The notes below the pieces were generated by a model. That model had not been told where the DNA came from. It saw only the letters and a program-made list of their open reading frames with translations, and did no database searches. Made by a program: the position numbers and the translations under genes. A stretch of DNA of 44,448 nucleotides from an uncultured Succinivibrio sp. (GTDB lineage: Bacteria; Pseudomonadota; Gammaproteobacteria; Enterobacterales; Succinivibrionaceae): positions 1 to 44,448 of the forward strand of contig CAAECI010000101.1 in assembly GCA_900754255.1 (NCBI GenBank). Reading direction: 5' to 3'. This document shows positions 1-6,694 of the stretch, in pieces (the stretch's first letter is position 1; every line of letters begins with the position of its first letter).

Positions 1-43
1 AATTTTTCAAGAACACACGGGCTGTGTAAGCCAGTGTTTCGGG

Positions 44-95
44 TAGTAACAATCAGAAAATCATATGGGGTTCTGAATAGTTACTAATTTTTTTA
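44..95 (+). terminator. Terminator-like hairpin upstream of the AraC gene
   Basis: TAGTAAC (44-50) pairs with GTTACTA (80-86), and inside it CAGAA (54-58) pairs with TTCTG (71-75). The two stems are separated by a small internal loop, and the terminal loop is 59-70. Seven T residues (88-94) follow the stem at once, as in a Rho-independent terminator for a + strand gene lying left of the window. Its place just before the araC-type promoter means it could instead be an operator. Confidence 0.42.
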
Positions 96-104
96 ATCTA
101 ATTT

Positions 105-113
105 TGGTATATT
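105..113 (+). promoter_or_regulatory. Extended -10 promoter element for the AraC-type gene
   Basis: TGG followed by TATATT reads as an extended -10 element, about 34 bases before the start codon at 147. No good -35 hexamer is seen. The same kind of element (TGn plus an A/T hexamer) precedes valS, the porin, rpsT, rpsB and map in this window. Confidence 0.35.
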
Positions 114-146
114 TTCACTAATAATGCTTTTTATGAGTTAATTGAC

Positions 147-1070
147 ATGCTTCCCATAAACTCCGCTTATCACGAAAATTTTACCCGCGGAACGCCCGAT
201 TTTCCTTTTGATTACCATCAAATAGACGAGCGTCATCCGCGCTATGTCATGCCATACCATTATCACAGCGCCTTTGAGATCCTGATCATGCGCAAGGGTG
301 AGCTTGACGTAACTCTCAATGAAAATACCTTTCATCTGCTGCCGGATGACTGCCTGCTGATTCAGGGCGGGATAGTGCACGGAGGCTCTCCGCTCGGAAA
401 AGATTCATTATATGAATGTCTGGTATTTTCCTTTGAACAGCTCTTTGATCTCGAGCGTCCGCCCTTCTCATTTCTGAAACGTCTGTCCAAGGGATCGCTG
501 TCACTAAATCCCTGCATAAAGCATGGTGAGGCCCCTGATCTCGTATGCTCCGTCAAAAAACTTTTTGAAATGGTAAGACATAGCAACGGTGATCATAAGG
601 AAAACGTTACACGCTCTATAAAAACCTTGGGGCTGGTACTGGAGCTTTTCGGTGATCTGGAGGAAAAAGGAGCATATACGCTTTACCAGGACACTATGCC
701 CAGTCGTTATATAAAGCATATGAACAAGGTGTCCGAGCTATTTCGTTACATCTATGACAATTATCAGCATCAGATCACCTTGGAGGATCTGTCAAAGGTT
801 ACGGGCCTGTCACCTAAATATTTCTGTCGTTTTTTCAGAGAGCTTACCGGAAAACGCCCCATGGAATATTTAAACGGCTTTCGCATAGATTGTGCAGCCT
901 CGCTCCTCATCACCTCCGACGACAGTATCAACGAAATTGCCTACGGGTGCGGATTTATCGATCCATGCTATTTTGCAAAGCTGTTTAAACGTTACCGCAA
1001 TATATCTCCCCGCAGCTACCGGCAGACCCATCTCGTTGCCGATCCCCACAAGAAACATAATAAAGACTGA
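147..1070 (+). CDS. AraC/XylS-family transcriptional regulator
   Basis: A 307-residue regulator. The N-terminal part (about residues 30-110) has the look of an AraC cupin sensor, with the PYHYHSAFEI stretch typical of the first strand and a later GGIVHGG turn. The C-terminal third carries the two helix-turn-helix units of the family: one around 210-235 (LEDLSKVTGLSPKYFCRFF), one around 262-292 (INEIAYGCGF, then FAKLFKRY). The start at 147 has only a weak GAG ribosome site nine bases upstream. It is transcribed in the same direction as the tRNA and the DapA/TRAP/aldolase genes that follow. By family habit it is probably a ligand-responsive activator of that locus, but the target is inferred from position only. 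The ligand is unknown. Confidence 0.88.
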   Translation: MLPINSAYHENFTRGTPDFPFDYHQIDERHPRYVMPYHYHSAFEILIMRKGELDVTLNENTFHLLPDDCLLIQGGIVHGGSPLGKDSLYECLVFSFEQLFDLERPPFSFLKRLSKGSLSLNPCIKHGEAPDLVCSVKKLFEMVRHSNGDHKENVTRSIKTLGLVLELFGDLEEKGAYTLYQDTMPSRYIKHMNKVSELFRYIYDNYQHQITLEDLSKVTGLSPKYFCRFFRELTGKRPMEYLNGFRIDCAASLLITSDDSINEIAYGCGFIDPCYFAKLFKRYRNISPRSYRQTHLVADPHKKHNKD

Positions 1071-1099
1071 ACGGCTACTAAAAATTTTGCAGATAATTT

Positions 1100-1135
1100 T
1101 TTTAGTAAAAGGCTTAAATAAGCCTTTTACTAAAA
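1100..1135. repeat. Perfect 17-bp inverted repeat after the AraC-type gene
   Basis: TTTTAGTAAAAGGCTTA (1100-1116) is matched exactly by its reverse complement at 1119-1135, with only two bases between. As RNA it makes a long, mostly A/U hairpin followed, after a short gap, by T-rich DNA (1139-1161). It may end the AraC-type transcript, or be a protein-binding palindrome in front of the tRNA promoter. Confidence 0.6.
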
Positions 1136-1173
1136 TCCATTTATTTTTTTTCTATTTTTTTCAAAAAAATGCT

Positions 1174-1201
1174 TTGCTTTTTTTAAATATGCTCTTATAA
1201 T
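1174..1201 (+). promoter_or_regulatory. Promoter of the tRNA-Pro gene
   Basis: A consensus -10 TATAAT lies at 1196-1201. A weak -35, TTGCTT at 1174-1179, sits 16 bases upstream. The bases after the -10 (GCACAGCG) are GC-rich, which is usual for stringently controlled stable-RNA promoters. The tRNA begins at 1214. Confidence 0.6.
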
Positions 1202-1213
1202 GCACAGCGTTGT

Positions 1214-1290
1214 CGGTGATTGGCGCAGCCTGGTAGCGCACTATCTTAGGGAGGTAGGGGCCGAGGGTTCAAATCCCTCATCACCGACCA
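1214..1290 (+). tRNA. tRNA-Pro with anticodon AGG
   Basis: A complete 77-base cloverleaf with an encoded CCA. The acceptor arms are CGGTGAT (1214-1220) and ATCACCG (1280-1286), with discriminator A. The D stem is GCGC/GCGC. The anticodon stem is CTATC (1241-1245) with GGTAG (1253-1257), and the T stem is GAGGG/CCCTC around TTCAAAT. The seven-base loop is TTAGGGA, so the anticodon at 1248-1250 is AGG, flanked by U33 and G37. The body closely resembles gammaproteobacterial tRNA-Pro. The oddity is A at wobble position 34, where GGG would be expected. A Rho-independent terminator follows directly. Confidence 0.93.
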
Positions 1291-1298
1291 TTTGAAGA

Positions 1299-1320
1299 AG
1301 CCGGCTTTAGCCGGTTTTTT
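1299..1320 (+). terminator. Rho-independent terminator of the tRNA-Pro transcript
   Basis: CCGGC (1301-1305), loop TTTA, GCCGG (1310-1314), extended by flanking A-A-G against T-T, then a run of T to 1320. It lies nine bases after the tRNA CCA end. Confidence 0.8.
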
Positions 1321-1785
1321 TATACATACCTGTCCTGCAACAGCATTAATCTGTCCTCGTTTGTTTCTGCTTTTTCAAATTAAATTTGCTACTTAATTCA
1401 TCAAAGAAGAAGCCTGCTTACGTCGTGATCTAAAAACTTCTTCCTCCACACTAAAAATCAGCATATTCAACTGCTAAGGCTTTAATCTACGCTTCAACTC
1501 ATATCCTCATATCCTGGTAAACGTACGGTATTAGTAAATATCGTCATAAACAATCTACAATATTTTTCGAAAATAACTAATAATTTCATCAGATCTAACT
1601 GTTTAAAATTATACGGAATATATGGCTGTTTCTTTCCAATTTCAAGAATTTGCCTAAGATCACAAATTTTAATTAAAATAACAAATAGTGAAGATCGTTA
1701 TATTTTTAGCACTTTTATTCATGGACGAAAATAACATCTGACACTAAGTTATAAGCATAAGAAATTCTTTTTTATGTGAGGAAAT
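1321..1785. other. Long A/T-rich intergenic region before the DapA-family gene
   Basis: About 465 bases with no convincing gene. It is strongly A/T-rich and is presumably the control region for the DapA/TRAP/aldolase locus. Visible elements are weak: a TATAAG (1750-1755) that could be a -10 without a matching -35, as in activator-dependent promoters; a half-matching CRP-like site around 1649-1664 (ends in TCACA); and a short repeat of CATATCCT near 1502-1518. The gene's ribosome site GTGAGGA lies at 1776-1782. Confidence 0.5.
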
Positions 1786-2718
1786 ATGTCAGAGATTAAA
1801 TTTCCGGGCGGTGCCTGGCCTGTAATGCTCACCCCTTTTTCTGCGGATGCCAAAACCGTGGACTACGAGGCCCTCAAGGCTCTTACCAATTGGTATATTG
1901 ACAACGGATGCTCCGGACTTTTTTCGGACTGCCAGTCAAGCGAAATGTTTTTCTTAACCAAGGAAGAGCGTGTCAAAATTGCCAAAACTGTGATGGATAC
2001 GGCCGCGTGTCGCGTCCCCGTGATCGTGTCCGGACATATTTCCGATTCATTTGAGGATCAGAAGGACGAGCTCAACGCCATCGCCGCTTTAAAACCCGAT
2101 GCACTTATTTTCATTACCAACCGTTTTGCTAAGGAAGATGAAAGTGATGCCGTCTGGCTTGAAAACCTAAAGAAGATCATGGCCACTCTTCCAGAAGATC
2201 TTCCCTTGGGTCTTTATGAATGCCCGTATCCCTACAAGCGCTTAGTCTCACTTGAGAACCTCAAATGGTGTGCCCAAACGGGACGCTTCCATTTCCTAAA
2301 GGATACCTGCTGCGATCTGGCCCTGCTTAAGGAGCGTGCCGCCGCCGTCAAAGGTACCAAGCTTAAGATCTACAACGCTAATACCTCCACGTTGCGCGAT
2401 TCAATTTTGGCTGGCTGTGAAGGCTTCTGCGGCGTTATGGCATCCTTCCAAATGAAGCTTTATGCATGGCTTTGTGATAATTTACACGATGAAAAGGCAC
2501 AAAAAGTTCAAGATCTGCTAACGATCACATCGCTTATCGAAAGACAGTATTATCCTGTAAATGCTAAGTATTATCTTGGAACCTATGAGGGTGTACCCAT
2601 GACTACCGGCACCAGAACCAAGGATGCCGCAGGTCTTACCGAGACCTTTAAGGAAGAGGTTCGTGCACTTAAGGCTCTTACCGATTTCTCGGTAAACGCT
2701 CTTGGGATCAAGCTTTAG
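1786..2718 (+). CDS. DapA-family (class I, Schiff-base) lyase/aldolase
   Basis: A 310-residue TIM-barrel protein of the dihydrodipicolinate synthase/N-acetylneuraminate lyase superfamily. The Schiff-base lysine is K172 (FHFLKDTC). The catalytic tyrosine is Y144 (LYECPYPY). The usual GxTGE substrate-carboxylate loop is replaced by CQSSE (49-53), which keeps only the acid. That loop and the overall divergence argue against true DapA. Members of the family cleave or dehydrate 2-keto acids, often giving pyruvate. It is the first gene of the cluster with a TRAP transporter and an HpcH/HpaI aldolase, so a role in breakdown of an imported acid is likely. Specificity cannot be read from sequence. A good ribosome site (GTGAGGA) supports the start. 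Confidence 0.85.
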   Translation: MSEIKFPGGAWPVMLTPFSADAKTVDYEALKALTNWYIDNGCSGLFSDCQSSEMFFLTKEERVKIAKTVMDTAACRVPVIVSGHISDSFEDQKDELNAIAALKPDALIFITNRFAKEDESDAVWLENLKKIMATLPEDLPLGLYECPYPYKRLVSLENLKWCAQTGRFHFLKDTCCDLALLKERAAAVKGTKLKIYNANTSTLRDSILAGCEGFCGVMASFQMKLYAWLCDNLHDEKAQKVQDLLTITSLIERQYYPVNAKYYLGTYEGVPMTTGTRTKDAAGLTETFKEEVRALKALTDFSVNALGIKL

Positions 2719-2815
2719 TCATATTAATACTTTAAATTTAAGCCTCGACGGCACTAACTAAATAGTGCCGTCATATTAGGTGAACGAAATCATCAGCAAA
2801 CACAGAGGAAAAACC

Positions 2816-3811
2816 ATGAAAAACAAAACTACCGTAATAGCTGCAGTCGTAGCCGCCGCCGCTTTTTGCATGAGCTCCGCCGGTGCCGCCGAATTTGAAT
2901 CCATGAAGCTTTCCTTAGCTCACTCCGCCGCCGCAAGCCATGCACACAATAAGGCCGCTGAGCTTTTTGCCAAGGAAGTTTCCGAGGCAACCGGCGGAAA
3001 GGTCCAGGTCGTGGTTTATCCTGCCAGTGAGTTAGGCGATCAGCCTGCTCTTATCGACCAGTGCTTCAACGGCGGTGACGTGGATCTGGTTATCGCATCC
3101 CAATCCAATATGACCACCTATGTTCCTAAGCTTGCAGCCTTAGGTGCTCCCTTCCTCTTTAAGGACTACGATCAGGCCCACGCCACCATCGACTCCTACA
3201 TCATGCCTTGGATGAAGGATGACGTCGAAGATAAGATGAACATGGTTCCCTTGGGAGTCTTCGATTACGGCTTCCGCCATGTCACCACCAAGGATATCGT
3301 GGTTAAAAAGGCCGCCGATCTTAAGGGCGTCAAGATCCGTGTTCCGGGCTCCGTAGGTCTGCTTGCAACCTTTGACGCCTTGGGTGCCAACACCCAGACC
3401 ATTGCCTACTCCGAGCTTTATCAATCCTTAAAGCAGGGCGTAGTCGACGCTGAGGAAAACCCCGTTGCCACCATTTTGGCCGACTCCTATTTCGAGTGCC
3501 AAAATCAGCTGGCCCTTACCGGTCACTTCTTTGATATGCAGGCCCTGCTCATCAATAAAGATAAATACGATGAGATGAGCCCCGATCTGAAGAAGGTTAT
3601 TGAAAAGGCCGCTATCGACGCACAAAATCTCACTCGTACTCTGATCTCAGGTCAGGAAAACGAGATCATCGGTCAACTCAAGGAAAAGGGCATGAATGTC
3701 ACTGAAGTCGACAAGCAGAGCTTCAAGGACATGATGGCTCCTGCATACGAGAAGATCGCAAAGCTTTGCGGTCAGGAAGAGCTCGACAACCTCTTAAAGG
3801 CCATCAAGTGA
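2816..3811 (+). CDS. dctP: TRAP transporter periplasmic solute-binding protein (DctP/SiaP family)
   Basis: A 331-residue extracytoplasmic binding protein. The start at 2816 is chosen over an in-frame ATG at 2780 because AGAGGA lies just upstream and a signal peptide begins here (MKNKT, hydrophobic core, cleavage near AGAA/E at residue 25). The family arginine that salt-bridges the substrate carboxylate is R175 in KIRVP, followed by the typical stretch LYQSLKQGVVDAEENP. This indicates an organic-acid or sugar-acid ligand delivered to the DctM/DctQ membrane pair encoded downstream. A hairpin pair and terminator-like element separate it from dctM, which would let the binding protein be made in excess. 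Confidence 0.92.
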   Translation: MKNKTTVIAAVVAAAAFCMSSAGAAEFESMKLSLAHSAAASHAHNKAAELFAKEVSEATGGKVQVVVYPASELGDQPALIDQCFNGGDVDLVIASQSNMTTYVPKLAALGAPFLFKDYDQAHATIDSYIMPWMKDDVEDKMNMVPLGVFDYGFRHVTTKDIVVKKAADLKGVKIRVPGSVGLLATFDALGANTQTIAYSELYQSLKQGVVDAEENPVATILADSYFECQNQLALTGHFFDMQALLINKDKYDEMSPDLKKVIEKAAIDAQNLTRTLISGQENEIIGQLKEKGMNVTEVDKQSFKDMMAPAYEKIAKLCGQEELDNLLKAIK

Positions 3812-3813
3812 TA

Positions 3814-3830
3814 AAAGTCTGGCGGACTTT
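3814..3830 (+). other. Hairpin directly after the dctP stop codon
   Basis: AAAGTC (3814-3819) pairs with GACTTT (3825-3830) around loop TGGCG. No T run follows. It is probably a 3' stabilising or processing hairpin. Confidence 0.4.
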
Positions 3831-3845
3831 TTCTTAACCAAGGAG

Positions 3846-3885
3846 AAAAGCACGGTCAGCTTTAGGATCGTGCTTTTTTAATTTT
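3846..3885 (+). terminator. Intra-operon attenuating terminator between dctP and dctM
   Basis: AAAGCACG (3847-3854) pairs with CGTGCTTT (3869-3876). The loop is 14 bases, and T residues follow to 3879. Placed between the binding-protein gene and the membrane subunit genes, it would allow partial read-through and lower expression of dctM/dctQ. Confidence 0.65.
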
Positions 3886-3903
3886 CGTCAGGGGATCAAA
3901 ACT

Positions 3904-5202
3904 ATGATCATGTTCATTATGTTTTTCGGAGTGCTGTTGACGTTGTTCATCGGCGTCACCACTGCCGGATCCATGGCCTTCATCTCCATTGCCACCTACT
4001 TCGGTATGGGAGAGGCTAATTTAAGCAATATGGTGCGCCTGCCCTCAAGTATGTACGATCAGGTAAAGGGCATCACCCTAATGGCCATTCCTTTCTTCCT
4101 GCTCATGGGTAACTTCATGAACAAGGGCGGAGTTTCCAAGGATCTTTTCGCCTTTGCCCGAGCATGTCTCGGTCATCGCTGGGGCGGCCTTTCAAATGCG
4201 GCCATTGCCTCGTGCATGATCATGTCGGCCATGTCCGGCTCCGCCGCAGCTGTAGCCGCAGGTGTAGGCATGATCGCCATCGCCGAAATGAGACGCACGG
4301 GCTACGATCAGCCCTTCTCCTGCGCAGCCATTGCCGCAGGCGGCGGCTTAGGCCCCATCATTCCCCCTTCAATCACACTTATTCTATTTGCATCGCTGGT
4401 TCCCGGAACCTCAGTAAACGCCCTGTTCTTAGGCGGTGCCATCCCCGGAATTTTAACCGGACTGCTTTTTATTCTTTATTCAAGCTACGAAGCAAGACGC
4501 TCCAACTTCGGTAAGGTTCCGGCCGTTCCTATGCCCGAACGCGTAAAACTCGGTGTAAAGGCCATTTGGGCTCTGCTCATTCCGGTTATTGTGTTAGGCG
4601 GTATTTTTATAGGTCTGTTCACCGCCACCGAGGCTGCGGCCGTGGCTGCTTTCTATGCCATGCTGCTTGGAATGTTCAAATACAAAAAGCTCAAGATTGC
4701 CGATCTGCCGGGAATTTTCTGGGCCACGGCCAAGAGCACCGGACAGATCATGTTTGTGATCGCAACTGCCGCTTTCTTCCAGCACGTTCTGCTTAAGACC
4801 CGTATTCCGCATATGGTGGTACAGCAGATGGTGGATACCTTCTCAAGCATCACCCCTATTTTGATAATGATCATCATATTGTTACTCATCATGGGTTGCT
4901 TTATGGAAGGAACTGCCATTTTGCTCATCACCGTTCCCATCTTCTACCCTCTTGCCAAGGCCTACCACTTCCCCACGGTACAGCTTGCCATCATGATGTG
5001 TATTGCTCTTGCCTGCGGAGTTTTGACACCGCCCGTCGGACTAAATCTATACGTGATGTCGAGTATTACCAAGGAAAAGGTCATGAAGATAGGACGAGCC
5101 GCCGTTCCCTTCGTAGGAATTATGATCTTCGTAACGTTGCTGGTGGCCTTCTTCGAGCCCCTTACCACCTGGTTGCCGACCTATCTGGGCTACGGAATTT
5201 AA
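3904..5202 (+). CDS. dctM: TRAP transporter large membrane subunit (DctM family)
   Basis: A 432-residue, very hydrophobic protein with about 12 membrane segments. It matches the TRAP large permease family: an N-terminal hydrophobic helix, then LPSSMYDQVKGITLMAIPFF, the small-residue-rich MSAMSGSAAAVAAGVG stretch, GGGLGPIIPPSI, and near the C-terminus ALACGVLTPPVGLNLYV. This subunit forms the Na+-coupled transport path in the inner membrane. It is encoded before dctQ, the reverse of the common P-Q-M order. A GGGG-type ribosome site (3890s) precedes the ATG, and dctQ follows after nine bases. Confidence 0.93.
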   Translation: MIMFIMFFGVLLTLFIGVTTAGSMAFISIATYFGMGEANLSNMVRLPSSMYDQVKGITLMAIPFFLLMGNFMNKGGVSKDLFAFARACLGHRWGGLSNAAIASCMIMSAMSGSAAAVAAGVGMIAIAEMRRTGYDQPFSCAAIAAGGGLGPIIPPSITLILFASLVPGTSVNALFLGGAIPGILTGLLFILYSSYEARRSNFGKVPAVPMPERVKLGVKAIWALLIPVIVLGGIFIGLFTATEAAAVAAFYAMLLGMFKYKKLKIADLPGIFWATAKSTGQIMFVIATAAFFQHVLLKTRIPHMVVQQMVDTFSSITPILIMIIILLLIMGCFMEGTAILLITVPIFYPLAKAYHFPTVQLAIMMCIALACGVLTPPVGLNLYVMSSITKEKVMKIGRAAVPFVGIMIFVTLLVAFFEPLTTWLPTYLGYGI

Positions 5203-5211
5203 GGAGCGATC

Positions 5212-5829
5212 ATGAACGCATATTTCTTATTTGAAAAGATTGTAGGAACCGTCACGCGTTTACTGGCAGGCTTTTGCTTGGCCGTTGTATTCACGTTGTT
5301 TTTACTAAACATTATGACCCGTGCCTCCTTTATTACATGGAATCCGACCTGGATAGATGAGGTCATACAATTCTTCCTCGTATGGATGATCTTTTTATCG
5401 GCCGCCGAGCTCGTACGCAGCGGCGAGCATTTCATGGTGGACATTTTGGTCGATAAAATTCACGGTAAATTATCCGGCCGCTGGTGCCGACTGATCTCCA
5501 CCGTGATCATGCTCATCACCTATGCCGTGATCCTCTTCTTCGGGATCAAGCTATGCATGAAGACCAGCGTGAAGGCCACCTTCACCCTCCCCTCCTTCAT
5601 CAAAATGTCATGGTTCTATTCCTGCATCCCGTTGTCGGCATTCTTCATGGTAATTTACGCTCTGCGTGACGTTATATACGCTGTGCTTGACATTGCCACG
5701 GGCGGAGAAATAACCAAAAAACAGGATGCACAAAAGGCAGCATCTCTTGCTGACGACGAGGATGCCAAAGCCATTCGCGAGGCGGCCGAGGCCTTGGAAA
5801 AGGCTCAGTCCGAGGATCGCAAGTCATAG
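5212..5829 (+). CDS. dctQ: TRAP transporter small membrane subunit (DctQ family)
   Basis: A 205-residue protein with four membrane segments (about 12-34, 48-66, 90-115, 128-150). The family-typical stretch is NPTWIDEVIQFFLVWMIFL, followed by the conserved GEHFMVDIL. The last 50 residues form a charged, A/E/K-rich tail of probable helix, longer than in many DctQ proteins. It pairs with DctM to form the membrane complex fed by the DctP protein. AAGGAG precedes the start, nine bases after the dctM stop, so the two are co-translated. Confidence 0.9.
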   Translation: MNAYFLFEKIVGTVTRLLAGFCLAVVFTLFLLNIMTRASFITWNPTWIDEVIQFFLVWMIFLSAAELVRSGEHFMVDILVDKIHGKLSGRWCRLISTVIMLITYAVILFFGIKLCMKTSVKATFTLPSFIKMSWFYSCIPLSAFFMVIYALRDVIYAVLDIATGGEITKKQDAQKAASLADDEDAKAIREAAEALEKAQSEDRKS

Positions 5830-5857
5830 CCTACATATAAGGAAATAAGGAGTATTT

Positions 5858-6634
5858 ATGAATAAATTCAAGGAAAGACTATTAAAGGGTGAAGAGCTCA
5901 TCGGCTTTGAGGTCGATCTGGCCGAGCCATGTATTTCTGAGATGGCCGCCGCATGCGGATTTGACTTTATTTGGGTGGATACGGAGCATCAGGCTCAGGA
6001 CTATGAAACGGTTTTAAATCAGATCATAGCCTGTAAAGCAGGCGGTGCCGCTTCCTTGGTACGCATCCCTCAAAACGAACCCTTTTTGGCCAAGCGTGTC
6101 CTTGAAATGGGCCCCGACGGGATCATCTTCCCGAATGTGAACTCTGCACAGGAACTGCAAAAGGCTATGGATGCCTGCTTGTATCCGCCCTTGGGTAAAC
6201 GCGGCTTCGGTCCTAAACGCGCCTGCGGATACGGACGCATCCCGCTTGATGAATACATCAAAGAGGCTCCAGATGCCATGTGTCGTATCGCTCAAATAGA
6301 ACACATCGACGCCGTAAACGATCTTGATAATATGCTCAAGATCAAGGGTTGTGACGCTTTTATCGTCGGTCCCTGCGATCTGTCAGGCTCGATAGGACTC
6401 TTGAATGAAACCAAACACCCTAAGGTCGTTGCATTAATGAAGACGGTAATTGAAAAATGTCGTAATGCAGGTCGCCCCATAGGTGTAGCGGCAGCCTACG
6501 GCGGAGCTGAGGACATAGCCTTCTGGCACGATCTCGGCTTTAATTTCATATCCTCGGGAACGGACACAGCGGCAATAATCGCTCGGGCGCAGGAGCAGGT
6601 TGCAGTTATGTCGAAGATCTTCAAAAGATCTTAA
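5858..6634 (+). CDS. HpcH/HpaI-family class II pyruvate aldolase
   Basis: A 258-residue metal-dependent aldolase. It keeps the family's active-site set at almost the same positions as HpaI: H44 in DTEH (base), R69 in LVRIP (pyruvate binding), and metal ligands E148 (QIEHIDA) and D174 (GPCDLSGSIG). The YPPLGKRGFGPKRA loop is also typical. Such enzymes reversibly split 2-keto-4-hydroxy acids into pyruvate or a related keto acid plus an aldehyde (4-hydroxy-2-oxoheptanedioate or 2-dehydro-3-deoxyglucarate type). It is the last gene of the TRAP cluster, and a strong terminator follows. The natural substrate is not determined; with a class I lyase at the other end of the locus, a 2-keto-deoxy acid is a fair guess. 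Confidence 0.9.
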   Translation: MNKFKERLLKGEELIGFEVDLAEPCISEMAAACGFDFIWVDTEHQAQDYETVLNQIIACKAGGAASLVRIPQNEPFLAKRVLEMGPDGIIFPNVNSAQELQKAMDACLYPPLGKRGFGPKRACGYGRIPLDEYIKEAPDAMCRIAQIEHIDAVNDLDNMLKIKGCDAFIVGPCDLSGSIGLLNETKHPKVVALMKTVIEKCRNAGRPIGVAAAYGGAEDIAFWHDLGFNFISSGTDTAAIIARAQEQVAVMSKIFKRS

Positions 6635-6654
6635 CTAGATGAGCTTATCTGAGA

Positions 6655-6683
6655 AGGCCTCGGATTTTCCGAGGCTTTTTTAT
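6655..6683 (+). terminator. Rho-independent terminator ending the TRAP/aldolase operon
   Basis: GCCTCGG (6657-6663), loop ATTTT, CCGAGGC (6669-6675), then six T. It sits between the convergent aldolase and lptF genes. On the minus strand there is no T run, so it serves mainly the + strand. Confidence 0.88.
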
Positions 6684-6694
6684 GTTTTTACTTC

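Noticed and set aside
1649..1664. CRP-like site before the DapA-family gene
   Set aside because: Only the right half (TCACA) matches; the left half agrees at three of five positions, too weak to call.
1321..1785. tRNA-adjacent genomic island with attachment sites
   Set aside because: No integrase and no direct repeat of the tRNA 3' end was found; codon use of the TRAP locus looks like that of its neighbours.
2780..2815. Upstream in-frame start for the TRAP binding protein
   Set aside because: It would put twelve charged residues before the signal peptide; the ATG at 2816 has the ribosome site.
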